The notes under the pieces were generated by a model. The model was not told the origin of the DNA, did no database searches, and was given only the letters and a program-made list of their open reading frames with translations. The position numbers and the translations under genes were made by a program. Shown one piece after another: positions 16,749 to 27,121 of a stretch of DNA of 64,000 bases (within the stretch, counting starts at the first letter, position 1; every line of letters begins with the position of its first letter). This DNA comes from Acidobacteriota bacterium. Lineage in GTDB: Bacteria > Acidobacteriota > Terriglobia > Terriglobales > Acidobacteriaceae. The DNA lies in NCBI GenBank assembly GCA_013289685.1, contig JABCZL010000001.1, forward strand, positions 774,509-838,508. The letters are read 5' to 3'.

Positions 16749-17723
16749 TCAATCTATCTGCTTGATCTGCTTGAGGGAAATGCTGTGCGTCTTCACGAAG
16801 GCCTGAAACTCTGCCTCATTTTGAAGAACCGTGCTTAGGGGCAGCGACAACATTTCTGCCCGGTTTCGCTCGATGCTCTCAAGGTAGCTCTGCCAAATTG
16901 GCGTGATTTTGTCGATGGGCATTCCCATTGCAGCCTCAAAATACGTCGGGTATCCGAGTCGATCATTAGCCGCAACTAGTCTGAGAAACCGCCTGAGCTT
17001 ACCTTGCTCCCAAAGAAACATCGACGCCATGCGCAGTTTGGATTCACTCTGCTCTGGTCCATCATCCTCTGAAATTATCCTCTTCAAATCGAGTCGAGTC
17101 AGCTCTGGCCCTAGCTCCCTTATCCTCCACGGATTCTGAAATCCCCAATAGAGAACTAGATGTCCGCCGTTCCAATACCCGTAGAACTTCTCAAAGAAAG
17201 TTGGGACTCCCTCAACCGCCCAAGCGGGTCTGTGTGGAAGGTTCTCTTCAACGAGAGGATGCAGGGCTTCATGCGCGAATGTCCCCAAACCTGAATCCTC
17301 GTACGTCGCCAGCAATTTCTTCGAAAAGAGGTAAATACCAAAGTCAGATAGATCTTGGATTTCTAAGTCGCGGTGCATGAACTGAACAAACTTACCTTCA
17401 TCCTGACAGATGAAAACGCGGATTGGATAGCCCCGATCTGCATTGAAGAAATCGCGCTTCACGATATCCACAAAGTTATCCGCTAATCGGATTGTCCCTG
17501 CATTTTGTGGGGACTCACTTTGTAAGCGAAAGTCGAAGTAGGGTGTCTGATGATGAAAAGGAAACCGAGCCTCGAAGTTCTCTGAACCCGCGTTCTGAAA
17601 CGCTGTGCCTTGGGAGTGTACGGTTTGAGAAGCCGTGTCGTGCGAACCTGTACAACCACAACATGCGGCCAACGTCATCAGTGCGATACGTAGCCAAAGT
17701 CTGATAGGCGCAGCGGACCCCAT
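16749..17723 (-). CDS. Putative lipoprotein zinc metalloprotease-like protein
   Basis: A 324-aa protein from the ATG at 17723. This start gives a lipoprotein signal: MGSAAPIRLWLRIALMTLAAC with lipobox LAAC and a following Cys-rich stretch. The longer reading to 17813 adds a second hydrophobic segment and is less likely. Centrally, the sequence FAHEALHPLVEENL contains HExxH (His-Glu-Ala-Leu-His), followed by AWAVEGVPTFFEKFYG, where the Glu may be the third zinc ligand as in gluzincins and the MA-like basic-secretory or Peptidase_MA families. The substrate is unknown. It stands alone, convergent with aroF. Confidence 0.65.
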   Translation of the reverse strand: MGSAAPIRLWLRIALMTLAACCGCTGSHDTASQTVHSQGTAFQNAGSENFEARFPFHHQTPYFDFRLQSESPQNAGTIRLADNFVDIVKRDFFNADRGYPIRVFICQDEGKFVQFMHRDLEIQDLSDFGIYLFSKKLLATYEDSGLGTFAHEALHPLVEENLPHRPAWAVEGVPTFFEKFYGYWNGGHLVLYWGFQNPWRIRELGPELTRLDLKRIISEDDGPEQSESKLRMASMFLWEQGKLRRFLRLVAANDRLGYPTYFEAAMGMPIDKITPIWQSYLESIERNRAEMLSLPLSTVLQNEAEFQAFVKTHSISLKQIKQID

Positions 17724-17941
17724 ACTCACGCGGTGGGATCGGCGCATGAATAACGCCGCCACTCCAGCAGCCAGGCACACAACTACACTGGAACCAATAG
17801 GGGATAAACGCATGAATTCAACAATTTTGTGACGACTGCAGCATAATTGGCGAACAACCGACTTTACACTGACTAAGTAGCGATGTCACAGTTGAGAACC
17901 CTTCACGAACAAGTTTGACTTGCACATAACTGCGTGCGCAC

Positions 17942-20900
17942 TCAGCGTCCTGTCGGGCTCGCCGCTGACTGCTTCACCTGCATGGCGGGATCGCCAAACA
18001 GAATGAACGTCCGGCGTACGTCGGCATCGCTGATCTTCTTTTTGGCCTTCACAATCGCATCGCCCAACGCGGCACCCGTTGCGCCCACAGCATTTTGCAC
18101 GACCAATGCGTCGAGGCTGGTTTGCGGAGGAGGCTGGTTCAGCCCGCTTGAGGCCAGCACTGCTACGGCGCCGCCGTTCGGCGCCAGCAGCAGCGTTACG
18201 CCCAGCGCGGGCGGCGCATACACATCCTGGAAGAATCCGTTCAGACAGTCCATGATCAGAAAGACCGGAAGTTGCGATCCGTTAGTCAGTGAGCTTACTG
18301 AATCGGTGTCGAAAATATCGGATCCGGACCACTGTCCCTCGGAGCCGTGTCCAAGATAGTTCACCAGCAGCTGCCCCGAGTTAATCGCGTTGAGAATGTC
18401 GGTTCTGGTTGCGGCCGTAGTGCCCGCCGTGTCCGCGAATACGTCGGTCACCTGCATGGTCGCTGGCAGCTTTGCCTGAACCGTCTGGCTGTCCTGCGTA
18501 AAGCTCTCGGTGTCGTCCTTGTCGGCCACCATGAGCGCGTTCCCGGTCCACGGACCATTGGTGGACTGGCCCTCATAAGTGGCAATCTTCCCTACAACGG
18601 TGGTGGCTTCGTCCACGGTGCTGACCGGCAGGCGGCCGGTGGCGATAGTCGGCAAGCCAGTGCCGGTGAAGTCGGAGAACCAGTCGTCCGACGCCGTCAT
18701 CAGGCTGCTGGAAGGCACGATGCGGGTCGGGACCACGTCCAGGTAGCCGAAGCCCAAATAGTTTCTCGGGTCGAACGACGCCCGCCCGTTCAACAGCAGG
18801 TAAGCCGGCGGCTTCTTCCAGCTCTGATTCGCCGTCTGCAGGAATTGCCGGATCGCAAACGGCGTGCGCTCGCCGAAGTTGAATTCGTCATACAGGTCGT
18901 TGACGGGCACTACGGCAGATGATTTTCCCGCGGCCTGGTGGGCGCGAACCAACGGCGCCAGTGCTCCGGCAAACGGTCCGTAGGTGACCATGGCAATGTC
19001 GGCGCCCGCCTGCGGACTGTGCCAATGCGAGGGATGGTTCGGCCACACGCCGGCCGCGGACGCGACGCGATCATCGGCCACCGCCAGCAGAGTATGCCGT
19101 GCTGGAGACGCCGGATTCGTGGTGGTGAACGGTACCTGCACGGCAATTTCATTTGTACCGGTCGTCAAGATCGAAATCACCTGCGGCGTCAACTGCACGG
19201 GACGATTCGGATCCGTGATATCGAGCACTGTCGGCGCACTCGTGAAACCATTGACCATGAGCTCGTCGCCAGCCCGTCCCGTGAACTTCAGCTGGTCGTT
19301 ATCCGCCGCATACAAATGCGGATAAGTGATGCGGATGTAGTCGACCAGGCTGGTGTCGTACTCCCCATTCTGCGCGGTGAGCGTGACCGTGTTGCTCCCC
19401 GATTGCAACACGCCTGGCGGAACCGTGACGCTCAGAGTACCTTTGGCCTGACCGGTGAAAGTCACGTCCCCCAGTGCGGTGCCATTCAACACAACTTGTA
19501 CGTCATGCGGGAAAGCCGTGATCACGCCCTGCAGCACCACTTCAAGGCGCGCTGCCTGCGTGGACGTAGTGCTAAGGTTGGGCACCTCGAGCACCTGCTC
19601 CACAGTGGGCGATATCAGAGCACCGAAGAAGTTTTCGCCATTCGATGTCAGTAGCGCCGCAAAATAGATCGTATGCTGCCGTAGTTCAACGGTTGCGGTA
19701 TAACTGGCCGCAGGCTGGTTCGAGCCCGAGGAGACTGGAAGCTGCGCGATGCGCGCGCCTCGTCCGTCGCCGGCAACCAGCCAGTAGACGCGTGTGCCGG
19801 AGAACACGGTATCGATTCCCGTACCGTAGAAATTGATCGCGGCCTGCGGCCCGAAGCCGCCGGGACCTGCAGTGGCGCCTGTGATTTGTAACGGCTGCTC
19901 GGTCGCCTCGGCGTACAGATGGAGCTGCGCCGGATCGACGCCATGATCGAGTCCGGCCTTCACCAGATCCGGTTGCCCCACGCGATACCAGCCTTCCTGC
20001 CGCACGTAAATCTTGACCGCAGGGTGTGCCGCCAGTTCGAACTGTTTCTGAATCTGGCTTGGAGTCGGCGCGGCAGCGTCCGGCAACGTCTCGACCACAT
20101 GACTTTCCTGGCTGCCGGGCGTCGGAGGCAGTGCTTGGTTCATCTGGCTCAACATCCGAGTCTCCGACGCAGGTGCGTCTGTGGCCACCGACCCCGCCGA
20201 CGCGGAAACCGGCCCGTGCATGGTGCGCGTGCCGTTCACGTCGATGTCTTCCAGCCAGTAGGACGATCCCATAACTCCCGCGGACGGATCAATCCAGGCG
20301 TAATTCCGGCCCGCATGTTTGGGGAGCGCGCCGCTCATGAGCAGCGCCGAGCCTGCAATCACCGAAGGATTCATGCGGACCCGGTTTCCGTTCAGATCGC
20401 GGTACACGTTGAATCCCAGATTGTGCGCCTCGCCGCCAGTCTTCCACGTTAAGACGACGCGGTTGGCACCGTTCTTGTCGGTGCCGAAGTGCGCCGAGAA
20501 CGTCTGCAGCGTGATCCTGGTCGGCGCGGTAATGGTCTCGTTCTGCGTCGAAGTATTATTGGCCGGAGTCGGGTCCGTCTGGTCTGCCGAGACGGTTGCG
20601 GTATTGGAGACGAATCCCGGCGTGTTGGGCAGCGTAAGGATCGAAATCGTTGCCGTCGCCGCATTCGCCATCGTCCCCAGCAGGCAAGTTACGGTTCCAC
20701 CTGCCTCGGAGCACGAACCCTGGGTCGTGCTCGTCGAGAGGTAAGTCACTGCCGAGGGCAGAGTGTCAGTCACCGTCACATTCGTCGCGGATGCCGGACC
20801 GTTATTGGTCACCGTCAGCGTGTAAGTAAGCGGAGTTCCTTCGGTCACCGGATTCGGAGTCCCCGTTTTCACGATCGCCATGTCCGCGCTGTTGGCGTTG

Positions 20901-23900
20901 CCAACCACAACGGTCGCGCTGGCAGTATTCGTCGTGATGCTGGGCACTACGTTGCCGGCCGTGGCCGTGACCGCATCGGTGATGCTCGTTCCCGATGGCG
21001 TCCCCGCGTTCACCTGCAGCACGAGGCTGAACGTTGCAGTGTTCGCCGCACCGAGGCCCAAACTGCCACTGTCAGTGCACGTAATTGCGCCGGTGCCGCC
21101 GACGGGCGGCAGAGTCCCGCAAGCCCATCCCGCCGGAGGAGTCATCGACACAAAGGTCGTGTTCGGCGGCGTGGTCTCGGTAATGGTCGTCGGGGCAGTC
21201 GTCACCGCTGGACCATTGTTCGTGACCGTCTGCGTATAAGTCACGTTGCTCCCAGCCGCAACCGAAGTGGCGGAAGGAGAATTCGTCGCGAACAGATCGG
21301 CGTCGGTTGCAAGAGCGACCACGTCCGCCGCGGTCGCCGTATTGTTCGCTGAGTTGGGATCCGCCGTTGTAGAACTTACCGTCGCCGTGTCGTTGATGGG
21401 CGTGCCATGCACGGTTCCCGCAACGACCTTCACTACTAAAGTGAACGCGCCGGCCCCGGGCGCGACGCTGGGATTCGTGCAGCTGATGTTTCCCGTTCCG
21501 CCCACGGCCGGTAGAGTTCCGCAAGTCCACCCCGCCGGCGGAGTCATCGACACAAAGGTTGTGTTCGGCGGCGTGACCTCGGTCAAGCTCGCGCTGGCCG
21601 CCGCGCTGGGCCCGTTGTTGGTTACAACCTGGGTGTAGGTAATGGGATTGTTGGCCAGCACCGGGACTGGACTCGCACTATTCGTCACCGAAAGGTCGGC
21701 AGAGTCCCCGACCTGCACGTTGACCGCAGCACTGTTGTTGCCGCCGTTCGGATCGACGCTGGTCGAGGAAACCGAATCGGTTTGAGCGATGGTCGTTCCC
21801 TGCGCCACATTCGAGTTCACGGTTACAAAGAAAGAAAAGTTCGCCGTGGTATTGGCCGGCATCGCCGCCGTGTCCGTACAAGTGAGGCCTGCGCACGTCC
21901 ATCCCGCCGGCCCAGACAGGGTCCCCGCCGTCGTGCCCGCGGGCACGGTTTCGGTGAACACCGGAGGATTCGCCGCCGCCGGACCGTTGTTGGTCACACT
22001 CTGGGTATAAGTAATGTTGTTGCCGGCTGTCACCGGGTTCGGGCTTGCGGAATTGGTCACGCTCAAATCCGCCTGCGCGCCTGACGCCACCGCGATATTC
22101 ACCGCCGCCGAGTTATCCAACAGATTCGTATCGTGGGTCGTGGTGGTGGCCGTGTCAACATCGGTAATAATTGTTCCTGCCACCGTTCCCGCGATCACGT
22201 TAAAAACAGCCGTGATCGTTCCGGTCGAACCCGGCGGCACGCTGGGATTCGTGCAGTTCACCGGCCCGGTGGGCGAACAAGTCCAGGTCCCTCCACCCGT
22301 GGTGACCGCCACCGCCGACACAAATGTAGTGTGCACTGGCGTCAATTCCGTCAGCGCCGCCGTGCTGCAATTGCTGGGACCGTGATTGAACACGGTCTGG
22401 GTGTAGGTAATGTTCGACCCGGCGGTCACCGGACTCGGAGTGCCAGTGTTGGTCACGGTCAGATCGCAAGCGATGCTGACGTTGGTGACAACCGTCGTGG
22501 CGCTGGTATTTACTGAGTTGGTCGCCGACAGATTTGAAGTTGCTGTAATTGTGGGCGCGACCACGCTCGCCGCAACGTTGACCACGACAACAATGTTGGC
22601 GGAAGCTCCCACCGCCAGACTCGGATCGGTACAGGTTACGTTTCCGGCAGCGCCGACCGGAGGGGTCACGCAGGTCCACCCAGCCGGCGCCAGCACAGAC
22701 TGGAACGTGGTGTTCGCGGGCGTCGCTTCAGTGAAATTCGCAGTTGTTGCCGCCGCCGGACCGTTGTTCGTCACAGTCTGCGCGTAAGTGATATTGTTCC
22801 CCGCGATCACCGTGGAGGGCGATCCCGCCGTGCTCAGCACCAGGTCCGCCTGGGCTGCGGTTGCGACTATGTCGTTGGCCACCGCAGAGTTGGCTCCGTA
22901 CGACTGGTTGGTCGCGGTCACCGTCGCCGTGTCAGTGATGGCAGTTGCGCTGGGCGTTGCCGCCTTAACCAGATAGACCACCGTAAATGTTCCTGAGACG
23001 CCCGCACCTACGTTTGGATTCGAGCACGGCGTCCCCGGAAATCCTACGCAACTCCATCCTGCTGGAGCCGTCACCGACTGGTATGTCAGGCGCGCAGCCG
23101 GCAGGTTCGTCTCGGAAAATGAACCGTTGGTTATGGGCGTGGTCCCGGTATTCGTCACCACCTGCGTATAGGTGATGAGATTCCCGGCCTGCACCGGAAC
23201 GGGCGACGCAACGTTCGTCACCGACAGGTTTGGCCCAGTTGCACCTACCAGGGTGTTGACGGTAGCCGTGTTGTTTGCGGAATTCGGATCGGCGGCCGAG
23301 GAACCCACCGACACCGTCCCCGTGATAACAGTTCCGTTCGCGGTTCCAGCAGTGACTTTCACGACCATCGTAAACGTGCCCGAGGTCACCGCGGGCATGT
23401 TGGCGTTGGTACAGACCACATTTCCAGTCGCTCCGACCGCGGTGTTCAGGCAACTCCATCCCGCCGGAGCAGCGATTGAGACCAGCGTCGTATTCGCCGG
23501 AATCGTCGCCACGACGGTGGCGTTGTCGGCAGCGCTCGGTCCATTGTTGGTCACTACCTGCGTATAAGTAATGTTGGCGCCGGCCGCAACGACGGGAATC
23601 GGCGACCCGGCATCGGTCACACTCATGTCGGCACTGGAAACCACGTTCGCGACGTCGGTCGAAGTGTCGTTGAGCGGGCTCACATCACCACCCCCGCTGA
23701 CAACGCCAGTGTTGGTCAGCGTTGCCGGGGCCGATTGCGAGACGTTCGCGCTCACCGCGATCGACGGATAACTGGCACCAGCGGCCAGCGAATTGGATGT
23801 CGTGCAACTCATCGTTTGCCCGGAGACGGAGCACGTCCATCCGGTTCCCGACGCAGCAGTTGGGCTGATGCCCAACGGAAGCGTGTCGTTCACCGTCACC

Positions 23901-26900
23901 AGGCCGCTGGTCGCGCCCAGAAGGCTGACATTTGAGAGTGCAAGCGTGTAGCTGGCGGTGGCGCCGCGGGTGAAGGTCACGCCTCCGTGACTCTTGGCGA
24001 TCGAGAGGTCTGGAAGGCGGGCGCAAACCTCAGTGGACTGAAGTCCCGTGACCTGCGAAAGAGTGACCGTGGTAGCACTTGTTCCTGCGGAACCCGGTGT
24101 AGCTCCGTACGGCACTCCGGGATTTTCAGTCAGGCCGTTGGCGCCGCCGCTTACGCTCACGCTCGCCGGAGTTCCGGAAACGTAGATTACGCCGCCACCC
24201 CCGCCACCCCCCGGTCCATGCCGGTTCGCCAAGGTATAAGCCTTGCTCTGCCAGGCGTTGCCGCCATTTCCCCCGTTGGCTTGCAGCGTCAGCCCGCCTT
24301 CTCCGCCGCTGGCCGCCAGCATCACGATCGTGCCGCCCGCGCCACCACCGCCGCCGGCGTCGTTCGCCGTGCCGTTGTAGGCGTTCGTGCCATTGGCCGT
24401 CACCGTTCCTGCTCCCGCAAAACTGTTAGCGCGAATAAAGATAATGCCTCCGCCCGTCGATCCACCGCTGGCCTGATTGTCGCCGTCGGAGTTGTTGCGC
24501 GTTCCGGCGCCGCCTCCGCCGCCCATCGCCATGCGGTCAATCGTCGCGGGAAATGCTGCGCCGCCTTCGCCGCCGGTGCTGAGGTTTGAGTTCCAGGAGT
24601 CGCCGCCGAATCCGCCCGACCCTCCGTTACTGCCGCCTCCACCGCCCGCGTTGTCGTCGTTGATGACAGGATCGGCATCCGTTCCGCCGCCGCCAGCGTT
24701 GCCTGGCGCTCCGCGCGCCATGCTGCCGTCAGTTCCCGCCGTACCGCTGGGATAACCGACTGTCGCGGTGGTTTGGAGGAAAGTTCCTCCCGTTTCCACC
24801 CACATAGGAGTTCCCGCCACGCCTTCACCCTTGGCGGCATCCACGCCAGTCGCACCACCAGCAGCGCCGGTGTACGCGGTCGGCGAAATATATTGATAGT
24901 CGGTGTTTGCGCCGCCGTATCCCCCGATGAGCTGCATGCCGGCTCCGCCGCGGAATCCCTTGCCGTCGACCGACGCGCCCCCTAGAGTCAACGTGTTTGC
25001 AATATCCAGCGCAAGAATTCCCCCCGTCAATCCATTCCAAGCTGCCGCCGTCACACCCCCCAGCGTTGCCGACGTATACTGCGGAACCAGCACGACCTGA
25101 TAGGTGCTCGCTCCCTTGGTCGCCGACGGCGCCGCCGCCGTGTAGCCAAAGACGAGCCCTCCGCCCACTCCCGCGCCCAGGATCGACACCGAGCCTCCAC
25201 TAATCGGTCCCGTCGCGGTTACAAATTCATAGTTGCCGGCATTATTGATGGCGGTGAATCCCGCCCCGGTGGATCCGTTTCCGTACGCCACCGTGTTGGA
25301 AACACTGATGCTGGCGTCTTGCATCTGAATCACGAGCAATTCGGTTCCAGCCGAGATCGTTCCGCTGCCGTTCGCCGTACCCAGCGGAATGGACGTCGCT
25401 CCCGCCGACACCGAAGCCGCTCCGGGATAGTACGTATTCACTACTCCGCTCAAAGTTCCACCCGCAGCGAGCGTACTCGTTCCACACACCACGCTGACCA
25501 CCGGCGCCAAGGCAACATAAGTATTATTTCCCGTGTTCGGATCGGGAGGCGTTCCAGAATCGGTGAGCGTCGCGGTGTTCGGATAGAAACCTGCCGCGGT
25601 TGTTGCGACCGTTACCGCGATGGTCGCCGTCGCTCCGCTCAGGAAAGGAGTCGGCAACGTGCAGGTGATGGTAGCTCCGGTGACGCATGTCGTCCCGACA
25701 CTGGGATTGACCGATAGGATCGACAGACCGGCAGATGCATACGTATCGGTCATCGTGGCGCCGACAGCCGGCGATGGGCCATTATTGAAAACTTTGATGT
25801 TGTAAGTGGAGTTTTGCCCAAGGGGCACCGCGCTAACGCTGGTGGTAACGGCAATGTCTGCCGTGCTCGGATTGATTCCTACTCCTCCCTCCGACCAGTT
25901 GGATGTGCCGCTGAATGTCTCTGAATTCGGCACGCTCGGCGCACCCGAGCGAGTCGTTCCCACCCCGCTCACTCCGGGATTCGCGTTGTTTGAACTTTGG
26001 ACATTCCACTGCACAGTTTGCGTGCCCAGCCCTTGAGCGACCGTCTGATCTCCGCCGGTGGATAGAGTGTCGATCACCATCCCGTTCACCACACCGGGGA
26101 TATCGACCTGCGAGTAGGTTCCCCCCGCGCCCTGATTGGCGACGAACGTCCCGAGTGGCGAGGTCTGATCTGCGTCCGTAAATGTAGTCGCAGCCGCCAC
26201 CACGCCCACATTGCCCGCTGTGGGCAGGTTCACGGTGACCGCGACGTTGTAGGGTCCTCCGCTGGCCGGCGCCACCAGGTACCACATCTCCACTCGTCGC
26301 GTGTTACCCGCATCATTGTGCGCCCCAACAAAGCTCAGCGTAGACGCCCCGTTGTACGTCACGCTCACCACGCCCGTCCCGGGAACCGCGGTGATGTTCA
26401 TGGAAACGCTGACGATCAACAGTCGATTCGCAGTCGCAGTCGTCGTGTGAGTAAACGTGAGAGTTGAATTCCCGGGGCCCGTCATGGTCGCCGAACCAGA
26501 GGTCGCGGCATCCACCAGCACTTGCGCACTTGAGTAGGTAGCCGCCAGCAGCACACACAAGAGCGGCCAGAGGCTGAGAAACGAGAACGATCCCGTCCGC
26601 GCTCGACTCTTCGTTCTCCTCACTCGATCCAGCAATCTGTTTGCGCCGCGTTGTCCTCGCGCAGCGCAGCACAGCACACGTCCGCCCAGCCCCCGCAGCT
26701 TCGCCCGCACCGTGCGCGTTCCCACCCGCACATCTTTGGACACGGCTATACCCACAATCTCTTCGCCACTGACCGCTGGGTCGTCCTGCTGGCCGCAATC
26801 GCCGCGTGTGATGAAGACATCCTGCTCCGCATCTGCGACCACCAGCCGGTGCAAGCGAAACCCCATCTCGCCCTTCACCAGAACAATGTCTCCCTTGCGC

Positions 26901-27121
26901 AGTTCCGCCAGCACGGCGGATTTCACGTGCACCATTTCGCCATCGCGAATCGCCGGAGACATGCTGGCCCCGCGGGCTTGAAAGCGGACGCCATTCCCGC
27001 TTCTCAGCAATTGCCGGCTGAGGCTGTCGAACAACATCGATTGCGGACGATCTTCGCCCGCGAAAAGTTCCTGAGACCCTTCAGTCACGGAATTCGAGAA
27101 TCCTCTCCACCGCGGCTTCAT
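17942..27121 (-). CDS. Giant ORF: S26 signal-peptidase-like domain joined to secreted DUF11-repeat C25 (gingipain-like) protein
   Basis: A single 3059-codon frame. Residues 45-130 form an S26/S24-type peptidase domain: GASMSP (Ser53), KGDIVLV, then HRLV with His91 in the position used by SipW/ER-type enzymes and RGDCGQQDD. Residues 167-200 are a full Sec signal (VRRTKSRARTGSFSFLSLWP, then LLCVLLAATYSSAQ), and V167 is a GTG codon at 26623 that could initiate a separate secreted protein. Next come a lectin-like region, a DUF11 repeat near 420, a Gly-rich region about 690-980, nine more DUF11 repeats about 1037-2187, a linker, and a C25 domain about 2708-3050 with His2925 (LGHGSEG) and Cys2959 (IMDCLNG). 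GTG 27088 is another possible start. It overlaps the HprK-like gene. Confidence 0.85.
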   Translation of the reverse strand: MKPRWRGFSNSVTEGSQELFAGEDRPQSMLFDSLSRQLLRSGNGVRFQARGASMSPAIRDGEMVHVKSAVLAELRKGDIVLVKGEMGFRLHRLVVADAEQDVFITRGDCGQQDDPAVSGEEIVGIAVSKDVRVGTRTVRAKLRGLGGRVLCCAARGQRGANRLLDRVRRTKSRARTGSFSFLSLWPLLCVLLAATYSSAQVLVDAATSGSATMTGPGNSTLTFTHTTTATANRLLIVSVSMNITAVPGTGVVSVTYNGASTLSFVGAHNDAGNTRRVEMWYLVAPASGGPYNVAVTVNLPTAGNVGVVAAATTFTDADQTSPLGTFVANQGAGGTYSQVDIPGVVNGMVIDTLSTGGDQTVAQGLGTQTVQWNVQSSNNANPGVSGVGTTRSGAPSVPNSETFSGTSNWSEGGVGINPSTADIAVTTSVSAVPLGQNSTYNIKVFNNGPSPAVGATMTDTYASAGLSILSVNPSVGTTCVTGATITCTLPTPFLSGATATIAVTVATTAAGFYPNTATLTDSGTPPDPNTGNNTYVALAPVVSVVCGTSTLAAGGTLSGVVNTYYPGAASVSAGATSIPLGTANGSGTISAGTELLVIQMQDASISVSNTVAYGNGSTGAGFTAINNAGNYEFVTATGPISGGSVSILGAGVGGGLVFGYTAAAPSATKGASTYQVVLVPQYTSATLGGVTAAAWNGLTGGILALDIANTLTLGGASVDGKGFRGGAGMQLIGGYGGANTDYQYISPTAYTGAAGGATGVDAAKGEGVAGTPMWVETGGTFLQTTATVGYPSGTAGTDGSMARGAPGNAGGGGTDADPVINDDNAGGGGGSNGGSGGFGGDSWNSNLSTGGEGGAAFPATIDRMAMGGGGGAGTRNNSDGDNQASGGSTGGGIIFIRANSFAGAGTVTANGTNAYNGTANDAGGGGGAGGTIVMLAASGGEGGLTLQANGGNGGNAWQSKAYTLANRHGPGGGGGGGVIYVSGTPASVSVSGGANGLTENPGVPYGATPGSAGTSATTVTLSQVTGLQSTEVCARLPDLSIAKSHGGVTFTRGATASYTLALSNVSLLGATSGLVTVNDTLPLGISPTAASGTGWTCSVSGQTMSCTTSNSLAAGASYPSIAVSANVSQSAPATLTNTGVVSGGGDVSPLNDTSTDVANVVSSADMSVTDAGSPIPVVAAGANITYTQVVTNNGPSAADNATVVATIPANTTLVSIAAPAGWSCLNTAVGATGNVVCTNANMPAVTSGTFTMVVKVTAGTANGTVITGTVSVGSSAADPNSANNTATVNTLVGATGPNLSVTNVASPVPVQAGNLITYTQVVTNTGTTPITNGSFSETNLPAARLTYQSVTAPAGWSCVGFPGTPCSNPNVGAGVSGTFTVVYLVKAATPSATAITDTATVTATNQSYGANSAVANDIVATAAQADLVLSTAGSPSTVIAGNNITYAQTVTNNGPAAATTANFTEATPANTTFQSVLAPAGWTCVTPPVGAAGNVTCTDPSLAVGASANIVVVVNVAASVVAPTITATSNLSATNSVNTSATTVVTNVSIACDLTVTNTGTPSPVTAGSNITYTQTVFNHGPSNCSTAALTELTPVHTTFVSAVAVTTGGGTWTCSPTGPVNCTNPSVPPGSTGTITAVFNVIAGTVAGTIITDVDTATTTTHDTNLLDNSAAVNIAVASGAQADLSVTNSASPNPVTAGNNITYTQSVTNNGPAAANPPVFTETVPAGTTAGTLSGPAGWTCAGLTCTDTAAMPANTTANFSFFVTVNSNVAQGTTIAQTDSVSSTSVDPNGGNNSAAVNVQVGDSADLSVTNSASPVPVLANNPITYTQVVTNNGPSAAASASLTEVTPPNTTFVSMTPPAGWTCGTLPAVGGTGNISCTNPSVAPGAGAFTLVVKVVAGTVHGTPINDTATVSSTTADPNSANNTATAADVVALATDADLFATNSPSATSVAAGSNVTYTQTVTNNGPAVTTAPTTITETTPPNTTFVSMTPPAGWACGTLPPVGGTGAITCTDSGSLGLGAANTATFSLVLQVNAGTPSGTSITDAVTATAGNVVPSITTNTASATVVVGNANSADMAIVKTGTPNPVTEGTPLTYTLTVTNNGPASATNVTVTDTLPSAVTYLSTSTTQGSCSEAGGTVTCLLGTMANAATATISILTLPNTPGFVSNTATVSADQTDPTPANNTSTQNETITAPTRITLQTFSAHFGTDKNGANRVVLTWKTGGEAHNLGFNVYRDLNGNRVRMNPSVIAGSALLMSGALPKHAGRNYAWIDPSAGVMGSSYWLEDIDVNGTRTMHGPVSASAGSVATDAPASETRMLSQMNQALPPTPGSQESHVVETLPDAAAPTPSQIQKQFELAAHPAVKIYVRQEGWYRVGQPDLVKAGLDHGVDPAQLHLYAEATEQPLQITGATAGPGGFGPQAAINFYGTGIDTVFSGTRVYWLVAGDGRGARIAQLPVSSGSNQPAASYTATVELRQHTIYFAALLTSNGENFFGALISPTVEQVLEVPNLSTTSTQAARLEVVLQGVITAFPHDVQVVLNGTALGDVTFTGQAKGTLSVTVPPGVLQSGSNTVTLTAQNGEYDTSLVDYIRITYPHLYAADNDQLKFTGRAGDELMVNGFTSAPTVLDITDPNRPVQLTPQVISILTTGTNEIAVQVPFTTTNPASPARHTLLAVADDRVASAAGVWPNHPSHWHSPQAGADIAMVTYGPFAGALAPLVRAHQAAGKSSAVVPVNDLYDEFNFGERTPFAIRQFLQTANQSWKKPPAYLLLNGRASFDPRNYLGFGYLDVVPTRIVPSSSLMTASDDWFSDFTGTGLPTIATGRLPVSTVDEATTVVGKIATYEGQSTNGPWTGNALMVADKDDTESFTQDSQTVQAKLPATMQVTDVFADTAGTTAATRTDILNAINSGQLLVNYLGHGSEGQWSGSDIFDTDSVSSLTNGSQLPVFLIMDCLNGFFQDVYAPPALGVTLLLAPNGGAVAVLASSGLNQPPPQTSLDALVVQNAVGATGAALGDAIVKAKKKISDADVRRTFILFGDPAMQVKQSAASPTGR

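Noticed and set aside
20489..21352. Long Arg-rich plus-strand frames across the DUF11 repeats
   Set aside because: They recur with each DUF11 unit because the coding strand is repetitive, and encode no recognisable protein.
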